A DNA stretch of 64,000 bases, taken from the NCBI GenBank assembly GCA_023380755.1, contig JAMCSD010000002.1:1-64000 (forward strand), given 5' to 3'. Positions 24,058 through 32,279 of the stretch are shown here, piece by piece (positions within the stretch are counted from its first letter, which is position 1; each line of letters starts with the position of its first letter). The position numbers and the translations under genes were made by a program. Under the pieces are notes generated by a model. The model saw only the letters and a program-made list of their open reading frames with translations. It did not search any database and was not told where the DNA came from. This DNA comes from Patescibacteria group bacterium. Its GTDB lineage: Bacteria; Patescibacteria; Microgenomatia; UBA12405.

Positions 24058-25091
24058 AAGACAGCTAAGAGGAAGAGAATCGGCGCATAAAGAAGGGAGT
24101 TAGCGAAGAACGAGTGGACCAGGACAGCCCAAAAGAAAACACGATATTGCCAGGAGTGTGTTTTCAGATGAAGGATCCAGGCGGAAATGAAGAAAAACAA
24201 GCCGATGATTCCGGTAGTAGCCCAAATGGTAAGCAGGGAGTTATCGAATCCGGAGATAGAGTGGGAATAGGTGGGCTGATCGGTACGGATTAGGCTGAGA
24301 CGGTTGTAACCATAACCGAAAATCGGGGCAGTTTTGATAGTTTCTAGGGCAATCCGGTAATTTTCGACTTTGGCCAGGATAGTAGAAGTGCGACCGAGCC
24401 TGGTCCCCTCTCCGTAGGGTTTGGGAAGGAGGGTTATAGTAATTCCTAAGAGGATTAAGGTGCCAATAAAGAGGGATTTTTTCTTGATATTGAAGCTAGT
24501 GAAAGCTGCAGCCACAGCTAGAGAAAGCCAAGAGGCGCGGCTATAAGTTAGGGCCAAAGCGAGGTAGGTGGGGATTAGTAAGAGATAATTTTTTTGGAAA
24601 TAGAGTGTAATTAACAAGAGTAAGAAAACCAAGGCGGTAAAAGTTGGATCAAAAAAGGTGCCGACGATACGATTGAGGTGCGGATCCCAATCCAAGGTAC
24701 TGAAGTAAGTAAAATTGGGCCAAATAACGTACTGTAATAAGCCAAAAACGACGGTAGCCAGAAGAACGGTCAACAAGAGCTTTCGCGTCACTGGTGTGAT
24801 GGTGGGCGGGAAAATGAAAAATGTTAAAAGAGCAGTGAGGCGGATAAGATAGAAAAGAGGGGTCAGATACCAGTGAGTGGTAAATTCAATGAATAGTAAA
24901 ACAAGCCAAGAATAGACTAAAAATAGGAAAAACCATCGGTTGTGTATTTTAAGTTTGCGCCGGGAAAGTAAGAAGAGAATATTAAAAATTGCCGCCAAGC
25001 AGACGGCAATGTCGAAAGAAAATTTGGATAATTGCCCAAAATATAAGGTGACTATGGCCAGCCACAGGGTTATTTTTGCCAAAGTTGCCAT
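24054..25091 (-). CDS. O-antigen ligase/polymerase-like membrane protein
   Basis: 345 residues with about ten membrane helices and the Wzy_C-type loop (LETIKTAPIFGYGYNRLSL, then YSHSISGFDNSLLTIWATTGIIGLFFF). Such proteins polymerise or ligate lipid-linked glycans on the outer face of the membrane. It overlaps the GT2 gene by 22 nt and is the last gene of a minus-strand glycan group (25846 to 24054). Confidence 0.82.
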   Translation of the reverse strand: MATLAKITLWLAIVTLYFGQLSKFSFDIAVCLAAIFNILFLLSRRKLKIHNRWFFLFLVYSWLVLLFIEFTTHWYLTPLFYLIRLTALLTFFIFPPTITPVTRKLLLTVLLATVVFGLLQYVIWPNFTYFSTLDWDPHLNRIVGTFFDPTFTALVFLLLLITLYFQKNYLLLIPTYLALALTYSRASWLSLAVAAAFTSFNIKKKSLFIGTLILLGITITLLPKPYGEGTRLGRTSTILAKVENYRIALETIKTAPIFGYGYNRLSLIRTDQPTYSHSISGFDNSLLTIWATTGIIGLFFFISAWILHLKTHSWQYRVFFWAVLVHSFFANSLLYAPILFLLAVF

Positions 25092-25846
25092 AGTTTTGCC
25101 CTGACTAAAAACGAATGGAGGCTCATGGTGAGGGCCATAATGATGCCCGGGGTGCTATCGAGGAATCCCAAGCGGAAGATATAGTTTTGAAAGAATTTGC
25201 CCATTGGGTAAAAGATTATTTGAAAGAGGCTGGGAGGGGTGTGTTGACGGAAAAGTTCCTCCGCCCGGAGGTCGGAATAAAAGTTAATTTTGTTTAAAAA
25301 GGAATAAAGATCGGGGTGGGAAAAGTGGTGGAGCGTGTTATTAGTGATGAGGGGGGCAGATTTATCTTGCCAAATTTCGTGGACTTGGCCAATGAACTTA
25401 CCCTGATGACGGTTAAACAGGCGGATAAGGCGGCACTGCCCGGTTTCGCCGTGCAATAGAATCCGACCGCCAAAGGTGTCCAGGCGACGGAAAGAGTAAG
25501 GCCGAAGGTCAGCCGGGTGAAAAGTATTGAGGAATTTAACCAGCTGCTGGTCGGGTTTTTCGTCAGGATCGAGCCAAATAATCCAATCATTACCCGCCTT
25601 CCCTACCCCGAACTGCCGTTGGGCAGAAAAGTCGTTATTCAATGGGTGTTCACAAATATTTAGTTTGGTAGCTTTGGGAAGCTTAAGGGATTTTAGGGCT
25701 TCAATAGTTTTGTCAGTGGATTGATCGTCAACCACAATTATTTCGTTGAGGTTGGGGCACTCCCCCAGCCAATCGAGATTGTTTTTGATGTTTTCCGATT
25801 CGTTGTGGGTGAGAAGGAGGAGGGAGAGGTTAGTATTCGGGCTCAT
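25070..25846 (-). CDS. Glycosyltransferase family 2, WaaE/KdtX-like
   Basis: A 258-residue GT-A fold: LSLLLLTHNESENIKNNLDW at the start, IIVVDDQSTDKT near 37 and the metal-binding WIIWLDPDEKP near 87; RLFNRHQGKFIGQVHE matches the WaaE-type lipopolysaccharide glucosyltransferases. The acceptor cannot be told here. It overlaps the upstream AT-rich glycosyltransferase gene by 17 nt and the downstream ligase gene by 22 nt. Its base composition is ordinary, unlike that upstream gene. Confidence 0.88.
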   Translation of the reverse strand: MSPNTNLSLLLLTHNESENIKNNLDWLGECPNLNEIIVVDDQSTDKTIEALKSLKLPKATKLNICEHPLNNDFSAQRQFGVGKAGNDWIIWLDPDEKPDQQLVKFLNTFHPADLRPYSFRRLDTFGGRILLHGETGQCRLIRLFNRHQGKFIGQVHEIWQDKSAPLITNNTLHHFSHPDLYSFLNKINFYSDLRAEELFRQHTPPSLFQIIFYPMGKFFQNYIFRLGFLDSTPGIIMALTMSLHSFLVRAKLWQLWQK

Positions 25847-26930
25847 GCTTTATTTTACTTCCATATTTTAAAATTTGGTTTGTTGTGTATTCCCAATCAA
25901 TAGTTGTAATTTTAAAAAATTTGATGCATTTTATTTCAGAAAGATTTTTTATAAGCTTATACTTTTCGAGCGTATTATTTGGCCATAATTTACCGTTAAC
26001 ATTATTTTTTATTATCTCAGGTGTGCCGCCACTGTTATTGCCAATTAGAAAACAATTTTCGTTTGCAGCTTCGAGGGTTGATAATCCAAACGGTTCATTT
26101 TGCTGATTAGCTATATAGAACGTAGAATTTTTTAGAATCATTTTCTTCTCCAAGTCATCAATATTTTGCTTTATTATTATATTTTTGTTGTTTACTTGTC
26201 TTAAAAGGTGATCTCCCTCTATATAGCTTCTTCCAATAATGATTAATTTTTCTTTTTTAAATTTGTTGAATATACTGATTAATTCTTCGAATCCTTTAAT
26301 TTTTGATAAGAGTCCTATTGACACATATGTGTGGTTGTTTGTTTTTGTTCGGGGTTGTTTTGTAATGTATTTTAATCCGGGGTAAATAACTTTTGCTTGC
26401 TTTTTGTAGACGGTTTTTATTATATATTGGCTATATTTTGAGTTGCATATAATATTTTTTGCGTAACTACAATTGTTTAAATCAATGATTTTAATGGGAT
26501 ATCTGATTAACCTTGAGATTTTTTTATGGAGTGTATTGTGGTCGAAAGAGGTGCTTTCATAAAACTCTCGTTTCGGCTCGTGTAGTATATAAATTATCTT
26601 GTCTTTTTGCTTCAAAAACTTTAATAGATAAGGCGACTGTGTAATATAACAATGATGCAAAATAATTAGATCGAAACAAGACTTGTTAATAATGGCTGCC
26701 ATAATCTTTTCTTTCTGACGGAGTTCAAAAATGGCTTGTAAAGTGAATGAGAATATGTTTTTCGTTTTATTTAAATGAAGTATATGAAGTTTTTTAAAGT
26801 ATTTTGGATATTTCAAATCTTGAAAGCTAAACAATTCCAGTTCATTATCTTTACTTAAGTATCTGCTAGTTTCTAAAAAATAATTAAAAGCTCCACCTTG
26901 CGGTAAATTGTGAAATATACAAATTTTCAT
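25830..26930 (-). CDS. Glycosyltransferase family 4, AT-rich (probably acquired)
   Basis: This 366-residue GT-B enzyme ends in the GT4 donor site: SIGLLSKIKGFEELISIF, then EPFGLSTLEAANENCFLIG with the E-x7-E pair. The N-terminal half is more variable (ICIFHNLPQGGAFNYFLET). The gene is strikingly AT-rich, with Lys/Asn/Ile-heavy codons ending in A/T, unlike the genes on both sides except the first third of the divergent lipase gene. Transfer from a low-GC donor is likely. It overlaps the GT2 gene by 17 nt. Confidence 0.85.
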   Translation of the reverse strand: MKICIFHNLPQGGAFNYFLETSRYLSKDNELELFSFQDLKYPKYFKKLHILHLNKTKNIFSFTLQAIFELRQKEKIMAAIINKSCFDLIILHHCYITQSPYLLKFLKQKDKIIYILHEPKREFYESTSFDHNTLHKKISRLIRYPIKIIDLNNCSYAKNIICNSKYSQYIIKTVYKKQAKVIYPGLKYITKQPRTKTNNHTYVSIGLLSKIKGFEELISIFNKFKKEKLIIIGRSYIEGDHLLRQVNNKNIIIKQNIDDLEKKMILKNSTFYIANQQNEPFGLSTLEAANENCFLIGNNSGGTPEIIKNNVNGKLWPNNTLEKYKLIKNLSEIKCIKFFKITTIDWEYTTNQILKYGSKIKHEPEY

Positions 26931-26943
26931 ATTTGATTATTAT

Positions 26944-26970
26944 TTGACATTTATAAACTTATTGTATAGT
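26944..26970 (+). promoter_or_regulatory. Promoter of the secreted lipase gene
   Basis: TTGACA (26944-26949), a 15-bp spacer and TATAGT (26965-26970), 9 nt before GTG 26980. A longer frame would begin at the TTG of this -35 box, which argues for the GTG start. Confidence 0.6.
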
Positions 26971-26979
26971 TTTAAAGAG

Positions 26980-29457
26980 GTGAAGTATAGAATACTTGTG
27001 ATTTTTATATGGGTTTGTGTGTTTTTTGTTAATTTTAGAGCTAAGAGTTTTGCAACAAACTTTTTTGATGATTTTGATACTAATGGGTTAGATAATAATG
27101 TTTGGGGTATTTTATATCAAAGTGAAGGTGCCAAGGTTACTGTGAATAATAGTATTTTAAGCCTAGATAGCTCAGATAATTATGCTCCGTTAGTTTTTAG
27201 CAAAAGTGAAGTTCAAATATTACCGCAAGAGGATTATATTGCAAAATTTAAGTTTAGATACACACGCCTAGATGCAAGTGGTCAAGGTTTTGGAATTGGT
27301 TTTTTTAATAAGGATGGCCACAATATTCAACAAGCTGCAATTTGGCAAGATGTTAATGATGGTTTGCAGGTTCTTTATGATAAAAGTTTTTCTAGTTTGA
27401 CGTGTGATGAAATATCTAGTGGAGCTAGTTGGTACGGTGATATTCAGGTAAGGAGGTTTCCAGTTACAGATAGCTGGCATGTATTTGAAGTTGAGAAAGT
27501 AGGTAGCTCATTCAATTTATATCTTGACCGGGAACAGAACACTAGTCCTGTTTTCTCATTCCAACAATTGTGTAATCCTAATCGTATTTCTTTAGGTAAC
27601 ATGCAGGTTGGTGGAGCGGGAACATGGAATCCACTTCAGATTGATTATATTTCTATTGCTGCATCTAGCGAAGTAGAGACTCCCGAGCTGAGTCCGACAC
27701 CGACAATAATTCCGACATCGACTCCCCTGCCAACTCCGACTCCAACATTAGTCCCGTCCCCTACCCCCACCCCCAAAAAAGATAAGATAATTGTTATTCC
27801 CGGCCTGGGGGCGAGTTGGAATACGGCAGCGATGGTGGGTAATGTCGATTTACCGAATGATCAATGGCATATTCTTTCGTTTGTGCATAATTACGATGGT
27901 TTAATGGCGACTTTGAAAAGAGAGGGTTATCAGGATACAGGTCCTAATCAAGATTTGTGGCTTTGGCCTTATGATTGGCGTGAAAGGATTACCGACATTA
28001 CTGGGGAGTTAAATAACTTTATTCAGCAGAATGTGGGAGCGGAAGAAAAGTTTGATCTGATTGGTCATAGCTTGGGTGGGTTAGTGGCGAGAATCTGGAG
28101 TCAAAATCACTCCGGAGATTCCAGGCTACAAAAAGTAATTACTTTGGGTTCGCCGCACCAGGGGACAATTAAGGCATATGAGGTCTGGGCTGGCGGAGAA
28201 GTGCCGAAGGATTGGGGATGGAAGGCGGTGGCTTTGAATGTTTTGCTAGAAATCCAAAAAGAAAGATTTTTGACAACCGTCAATGAGATCCGTAGTGTGG
28301 CGCCGGTGCTACAAGATATAAATCCAACATTTACGTTTTTGAGGAAAAAGGGCGGTGAGATTGGATGGCAAAAAACGGTGGGAGCTAATAAATATTTAGA
28401 TATCCAAAATTCATCTTTTAATAAAGAGAAACTGAACACGGTGACCGCCGAGGGACTACCGACAAAAAGATGGATTATGGCCGAGGAGCCAAGTTTCATA
28501 GATAAATCTTTAATGAAATGGGCTGACGGGAAACCGATTTCTTATTTGGTGGAAGATGGTGATGGGACGGTTTTGTCTATCAGCGCCTCGGTAAGCGGAG
28601 TGCCGAATGTGGAAGTGGCGGCCAACCATGGGGGTATGGTGGACGCTTCGATACCTTATGTTTTGGATGTCTTAGGACTACCCAAGGTGGAAGCCACGAC
28701 GTCGCCAAGCAGCACGATGGATAATTCATTAGTGTATTTTATTGGTTCGCCGGCCTTCATTGAAGTGACATGTAATGATGGTGTTACCCACCATTCGGAC
28801 ATTGATGGGTATGTCGTGATCAGTAATAATGGTTTTTCCGAATGTAAAGTAGTAGTGGTAGGTACTGGGAGTGGTCAGTACCATTTGGTGGCGGGGAGTA
28901 CCAATGATTATAATAGTTGGCGTTATTATAAGGGAGAAATAAGTACAGGGGAAAAGGAGGAATATTTGTTTGGCGTATCGCAAAGCTTGGTTAGCCAGAA
29001 TAAAAATAGGGCTTTGACTTTTAATTTGATCGAGCAAGAGATTAAAAATCTGGGAAAAGCCTATCCTGGTAATGTCTGGCTGAAGAGAGCGTTAGAGATG
29101 ACGAAGAAAAAACAAGTAGAATCCTTATTGGAAATGGTCCTAAGGTTCAGGAATAATAGCCACGAATACCAAATCAGCAACCAGGTGATAGTTTATATTG
29201 CTGAGATACTGGCAAATGATTATCAGGATAGCTCTCAGGGTTTGGCGAAGGCAGTTTTAAATGCAGCCAAAGTTAATAAGGACCGCTGGGGAAAGCAGGT
29301 CGGGAGCCGGAAAGTGCTTAGTGAATTCCAAATATCAAGTTTGAACCTATTATCAAACTACCTAGACCAAATGGAAGTTCTTTTTAAAGCCGGGAGGTAT
29401 GGGGAAATTAAAGCCGATAGTATTGTTATGGAAAAGTTAGTGAAAGAGGTTTGGTAG
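26980..29457 (+). CDS. Secreted two-domain protein: jelly-roll domain fused to LCAT-type lipase
   Basis: 825 residues from GTG 26980, which gives a clean signal peptide (MKYRILVIFIWVCVFFVNF). A concanavalin-like jelly roll (about 25-230, DDFDTNGLDNNVWG) is followed by a Thr/Pro linker (about 235-268) and an alpha/beta hydrolase: oxyanion IVIPGLGA, nucleophile Ser364 (GHSLGG), Asp in DGDGTV and His in ANHGGM. It resembles lecithin:cholesterol acyltransferase-type esterases. A C-terminal helical tail has no known match. The DNA is AT-rich up to the linker and normal after it, so the gene is a mosaic. Confidence 0.85.
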   Translation: MKYRILVIFIWVCVFFVNFRAKSFATNFFDDFDTNGLDNNVWGILYQSEGAKVTVNNSILSLDSSDNYAPLVFSKSEVQILPQEDYIAKFKFRYTRLDASGQGFGIGFFNKDGHNIQQAAIWQDVNDGLQVLYDKSFSSLTCDEISSGASWYGDIQVRRFPVTDSWHVFEVEKVGSSFNLYLDREQNTSPVFSFQQLCNPNRISLGNMQVGGAGTWNPLQIDYISIAASSEVETPELSPTPTIIPTSTPLPTPTPTLVPSPTPTPKKDKIIVIPGLGASWNTAAMVGNVDLPNDQWHILSFVHNYDGLMATLKREGYQDTGPNQDLWLWPYDWRERITDITGELNNFIQQNVGAEEKFDLIGHSLGGLVARIWSQNHSGDSRLQKVITLGSPHQGTIKAYEVWAGGEVPKDWGWKAVALNVLLEIQKERFLTTVNEIRSVAPVLQDINPTFTFLRKKGGEIGWQKTVGANKYLDIQNSSFNKEKLNTVTAEGLPTKRWIMAEEPSFIDKSLMKWADGKPISYLVEDGDGTVLSISASVSGVPNVEVAANHGGMVDASIPYVLDVLGLPKVEATTSPSSTMDNSLVYFIGSPAFIEVTCNDGVTHHSDIDGYVVISNNGFSECKVVVVGTGSGQYHLVAGSTNDYNSWRYYKGEISTGEKEEYLFGVSQSLVSQNKNRALTFNLIEQEIKNLGKAYPGNVWLKRALEMTKKKQVESLLEMVLRFRNNSHEYQISNQVIVYIAEILANDYQDSSQGLAKAVLNAAKVNKDRWGKQVGSRKVLSEFQISSLNLLSNYLDQMEVLFKAGRYGEIKADSIVMEKLVKEVW

Positions 29458-29503
29458 AGAAATTATACACGATAAATAGGCAATTATTGGATTTTGACTT
29501 ATA

Positions 29504-29530
29504 TTAGCAGTTATAAAGTAATAGTGCTAA
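29504..29530. promoter_or_regulatory. CIRCE-like 27-bp dyad, copy 3
   Basis: TTAGCAGTT, 9 spacer bases, TAGTGCTAA, between convergent genes ending at 29457 and 29581. It keeps the outer TTAGCA/TGCTAA halves of copies 1 and 2. No start codon lies close by, so a role as an operator here is unclear. Confidence 0.45.
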
Positions 29531-29580
29531 CTATATAAATAAGTATATATATTATTCTATATGTAGCTATCTGTATCTTT

Positions 29581-29952
29581 CTATGGCTTGAGGCGGCGGC
29601 CAGGTTGGGGCGAACGAGCCCGACGTTCCACAAAAAGAGAATGGTGTTCGCCGCCAGAGAAGAAGAGGGCGGTTTTGTTATTCGCCACATCGGTGCTAAT
29701 CAGGCTAATTCGGGTGCTTTTGAGGTAGCGGATATCATTATCAGTATCCATTTCTCCAACGGTGACGTAACTAAGATTACCGGATGACCTTTTAACGTTT
29801 ACCGTGACTCGGTTACTGTCAATTTCAATAGGAACCTTGGCACCTTGATAAGCGATTAAGTGGCGACCCTGGGGCAGCTCGGTGGCTTTAATAGTGGTAA
29901 AGATACCGGTGGCAGAATCAAAAGACCTTTCGACGAGGTAGAATGGTGACAT
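29581..29952 (-). CDS. Hypothetical protein, 123 residues
   Basis: A soluble, beta-rich 123-residue protein (FTTIKATELPQGRHLIAYQG..., VTVNVKRSSGNLSYVTVGEMD) with a basic C-terminal tail (ERRARSPQPGRRLKP) that might contact nucleic acid. No signal peptide or membrane helix. It sits alone between the lipase gene and tRNA-Val. I do not recognise the family; the codon pattern and composition look like a genuine gene. Confidence 0.6.
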   Translation of the reverse strand: MSPFYLVERSFDSATGIFTTIKATELPQGRHLIAYQGAKVPIEIDSNRVTVNVKRSSGNLSYVTVGEMDTDNDIRYLKSTRISLISTDVANNKTALFFSGGEHHSLFVERRARSPQPGRRLKP

Positions 29953-29983
29953 AGCTTGTTAATTTGTAAAAGGGGCAGATGGG

Positions 29984-30057
29984 TGGTTGTTACAGGACTC
30001 GGACCTGTGACCTCATCGATGTGAACGATGCGCTCTAACCAACTGAGCTAAACAACC
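29984..30057 (-). tRNA. tRNA-Val (CAC)
   Basis: Minus strand: acceptor arms GGTTGTT and AACAACC, D-arm AGCTCAGTTGGTTAGAGC, anticodon stem CATCG/CGATG with loop TTCACAT giving CAC. The T-arm (CAGGTCCGAGTCCTG) has the loop TCCGAGT instead of TTCGAAT. The discriminator is A; no CCA is encoded. Confidence 0.94.
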
Positions 30058-30104
30058 ATTTTGACCGATAGCAAATTATACCAAGACATATTAAACTTGA
30101 ACGT

Positions 30105-30695
30105 ATGAAAGCAAGTTTGAAATACCAGGAAGGTTTTGCTATAGGTTCATTGGTATTGGAGTTTGTCCAGTCGATAGTCTTAGCTTTATCGGTGTTTGTC
30201 CTTTTATACTTGTTTGTGGCTCAGCCAAATGAGGTCAAGGGAACGTCAATGGAGCCCAATTTTGAAAACGGTGAGTATCTTTTAACCGATAAATTGTCAT
30301 ACCAATTGGGAAAACCGCAACGAGGCGATGTGGTGGTATTCAAGGCTCCCCCGTCGGAACCGTGTGCCGCTGATGAATGTGAATATATTAAAAGGATTAT
30401 AGGTGTTCCGGGAGATAAGGTGATGGTTAAAGGCGGCCAGTACTTAAAGAATGGGCAGCAATTAAAAGAACCGTTTTTGCCAGCTGATTTTGTGACCGAT
30501 CCGGGCAGTTTCGTAAAAGAAGGTGTTGAGGTGACAGTGCCGGGTGATTATTATCTTTGCTTTGGAGATAACCGGTCACACTCACGGGATGGCCGGGAGT
30601 TTGGAGTAATCAAGCGTGACAGTATCGTCGGGAAAGCTTTCTTTAAGTACTGGCCGCCAAGCTCGGTAGGTTTAGTACCGACGGTCAGATTTTAA
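30105..30695 (+). CDS. lepB: Signal peptidase I
   Basis: 196 residues with one N-terminal membrane helix (about 17-40), catalytic Ser48 (KGTSMEPN), catalytic Lys96 (YIKRIIGVPGD) and the family box E motif GDNRSHSRDGREFG. It cleaves signal peptides of exported proteins after Sec transport. A Cys pair (PCAADEC, about 86-92) is unusual and could form a disulfide outside the cell. It converges with parB, overlapping by 4 nt. Confidence 0.95.
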   Translation: MKASLKYQEGFAIGSLVLEFVQSIVLALSVFVLLYLFVAQPNEVKGTSMEPNFENGEYLLTDKLSYQLGKPQRGDVVVFKAPPSEPCAADECEYIKRIIGVPGDKVMVKGGQYLKNGQQLKEPFLPADFVTDPGSFVKEGVEVTVPGDYYLCFGDNRSHSRDGREFGVIKRDSIVGKAFFKYWPPSSVGLVPTVRF

Positions 30696-31576
30696 GCGTT
30701 GGGTGTCAAATAAGATGTGTCGGAGTGGGTATCGTTGTCGGATTCGAGGGTTTTGTTACAAAGCTTTTGATAGAGGTTGCTGAGTTCGGTGAAGCGTTGG
30801 TCGATAGGCCCGTGAAATTGAAAAGTAACCCGAGTGACAACGTTGGTTTGGACAATTTTAACCTTAGTGGTTTTATCATCGAAAAATGATTCCAGGTCGC
30901 TGCCGATATTGTCCAGACGGGATTTAAGGAATTGGGGTAAGTTTTCTTTGGTGATGGGGACAGTCCCCTCTTCAATCTTTTTGCGCATGCGGCGGGCAAT
31001 ATCTTCGGCGCGGCGGACAGAAGCCTTTTCCCGGAGAACGATTTTGTAGGCTTCGATCATCAGACGGGTGTCACTGATGCCGGAAAGGGCCCGAGCGTGA
31101 CCTTCGGTGATGAGGCCGGTCAAAAGACCGTCCTTGAGGGCGTCGGGTAGGGTGAGGAGTTTGAGGACGTTGATGACATAAGGGATACTTTTACCCATGC
31201 GTTTAGCAATTTTGTTGTTATCAAAGGTAAATTCTTCTTTTAGTCGTAAAAAGGCTTTGGCCCGTTCAATGGGGTTAAGGTCTTTGCGTTGGATATTTTC
31301 AACGATGGCCATTTCCAACATTTGCTGGGGACTAGTTTCTTTGACGAGCGCAGGGACATATTCCAGTTTGAGAAGACGGGCTGCCCGCCATCGCCTTTCA
31401 CCGGCAATTATTTGGTAGCCGGCCGGAGTCTTGGCGACAATAAGAGGTTCCAGAATTCCGTGTTCCCGGATGGAATCGACCAGTTCTGTCAAGGATTCGG
31501 GAGAAATAATCCCCCGGGGCTGAAGAGGGTTTGGCTCCAGCTGATTGGTAGGAATTTGAGAAACAGACTTCATCAT
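30692..31576 (-). CDS. parB: ParB/Spo0J-type chromosome partitioning protein
   Basis: 294 residues: N-terminal CTP-binding ParB domain (NPLQPR near 17, GERRWRAARL near 59), a KorB-type helix-turn-helix (FDNNKIAKRMGKSIPYVINVLKLL, about 117-140) and a divergent C-terminal dimer region. ParB loads at parS sites and helps segregate origins. Normally a parA gene precedes it; none is in this window and I saw no parS palindrome nearby. Two adjacent ATG codons (31576, 31573) are possible starts. Confidence 0.92.
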   Translation of the reverse strand: MMKSVSQIPTNQLEPNPLQPRGIISPESLTELVDSIREHGILEPLIVAKTPAGYQIIAGERRWRAARLLKLEYVPALVKETSPQQMLEMAIVENIQRKDLNPIERAKAFLRLKEEFTFDNNKIAKRMGKSIPYVINVLKLLTLPDALKDGLLTGLITEGHARALSGISDTRLMIEAYKIVLREKASVRRAEDIARRMRKKIEEGTVPITKENLPQFLKSRLDNIGSDLESFFDDKTTKVKIVQTNVVTRVTFQFHGPIDQRFTELSNLYQKLCNKTLESDNDTHSDTSYLTPNA

Positions 31577-31631
31577 GCTTTCAGCCTAGCATGAAAATGT
31601 TGGTGAAAAAAATATGACGAAGTGGATCAAG

Positions 31632-31883
31632 TTAAGCGTGGATAACGGTGACAAATTTCTTGCCTAAGCGTTGGAAGAACTTGACGATGCCAGGACGGAC
31701 AGCGTAAATGGTGAAATCCTTTCCCAGCCGTGTTCCAATACCGGCATGAAAATGTGAGCCGACTTGACGGACAATAATTTGACCAACCTCGGTATGTTGC
31801 CCACCAGATTTTTTAACCCCCCGCCTTTGACCGGGACGGTTAGATTTTTGGTTAGTTTTACCTTGGGACTTGGTATGTGCCAT
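31632..31883 (-). CDS. rpmA: Ribosomal protein L27
   Basis: This 83-residue basic protein reads RGVKKSGGQ, VGQIIVRQVGSHFHAG and GKDFTIYAVRPGIVKFF, the L27 signature. Its N-terminus reaches the peptidyl-transferase centre. It lies 4 nt after rplU on the same strand, the conserved rplU-rpmA operon. Confidence 0.95.
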   Translation of the reverse strand: MAHTKSQGKTNQKSNRPGQRRGVKKSGGQHTEVGQIIVRQVGSHFHAGIGTRLGKDFTIYAVRPGIVKFFQRLGKKFVTVIHA

Positions 31884-31887
31884 AGAT

Positions 31888-32202
31888 TTAGTAGGTTATT
31901 TTGGTAATTTTTATATCGGTCAGTTGAGATCTAAAGCCGTGAGTTTTGCGGTAACGGGACTTGCCTTTGTACTTAAAAACCCGGATTTTATCACCCTGGT
32001 AGTGCTTGATTATTTCAAAGTCAACGCTGGCGTTTTGGACTAAGGGAGCGCCAATTTTAGCATCTTTGTCGTTAACGACCAATAGAACCTGGTCGGTAGA
32101 TTGGGTTTGGCCGACTTTGGCGTCAATCAAGTCAACAGTATAGGTCTTGCCTTCCTCGATTTTGTATTGGCTGCCAGATATGGCAATAACAGCGTATTTC
32201 AT
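31888..32202 (-). CDS. rplU: Ribosomal protein L21
   Basis: 104 residues from ATG 32202 (MKYAVIAISGSQYKIEEG), the exact length and start of L21; a longer frame from 32259 adds 19 unrelated residues that cover the promoter. The C-terminus KGKSRYRKTHGFRSQLTDIKI is typical. It leads the rplU-rpmA operon. A strong promoter ends 7 nt before the ATG and there is no Shine-Dalgarno, so this highly expressed gene appears leaderless. Confidence 0.95.
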   Translation of the reverse strand: MKYAVIAISGSQYKIEEGKTYTVDLIDAKVGQTQSTDQVLLVVNDKDAKIGAPLVQNASVDFEIIKHYQGDKIRVFKYKGKSRYRKTHGFRSQLTDIKITKITY

Positions 32203-32209
32203 AGGTCTG

Positions 32210-32237
32210 ATTATAGCATGCTTAGGAAATTGATCAA
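32210..32237 (-). promoter_or_regulatory. rplU-rpmA promoter (leaderless)
   Basis: On the minus strand TTGATC (32237-32232), a 16-bp spacer and consensus TATAAT (32215-32210), then 7 nt to the ATG. This is the clearest example of the leaderless arrangement in the window. Confidence 0.75.
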
Positions 32238-32279
32238 ATATCGATATTATTGGGGGCAAACGGATAAGAAGGCTGAAGT

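Noticed and set aside
27690..27775. Short tandem repeats resembling a repeat array
   Set aside because: They encode the Thr/Pro linker of the lipase and are not spaced like CRISPR repeats.
30692..31640. parS centromere site next to parB
   Set aside because: I searched for a TGTTTCACGTGAAACA-like palindrome and saw none; only a short CATGCT/AGCATG dyad before parB.
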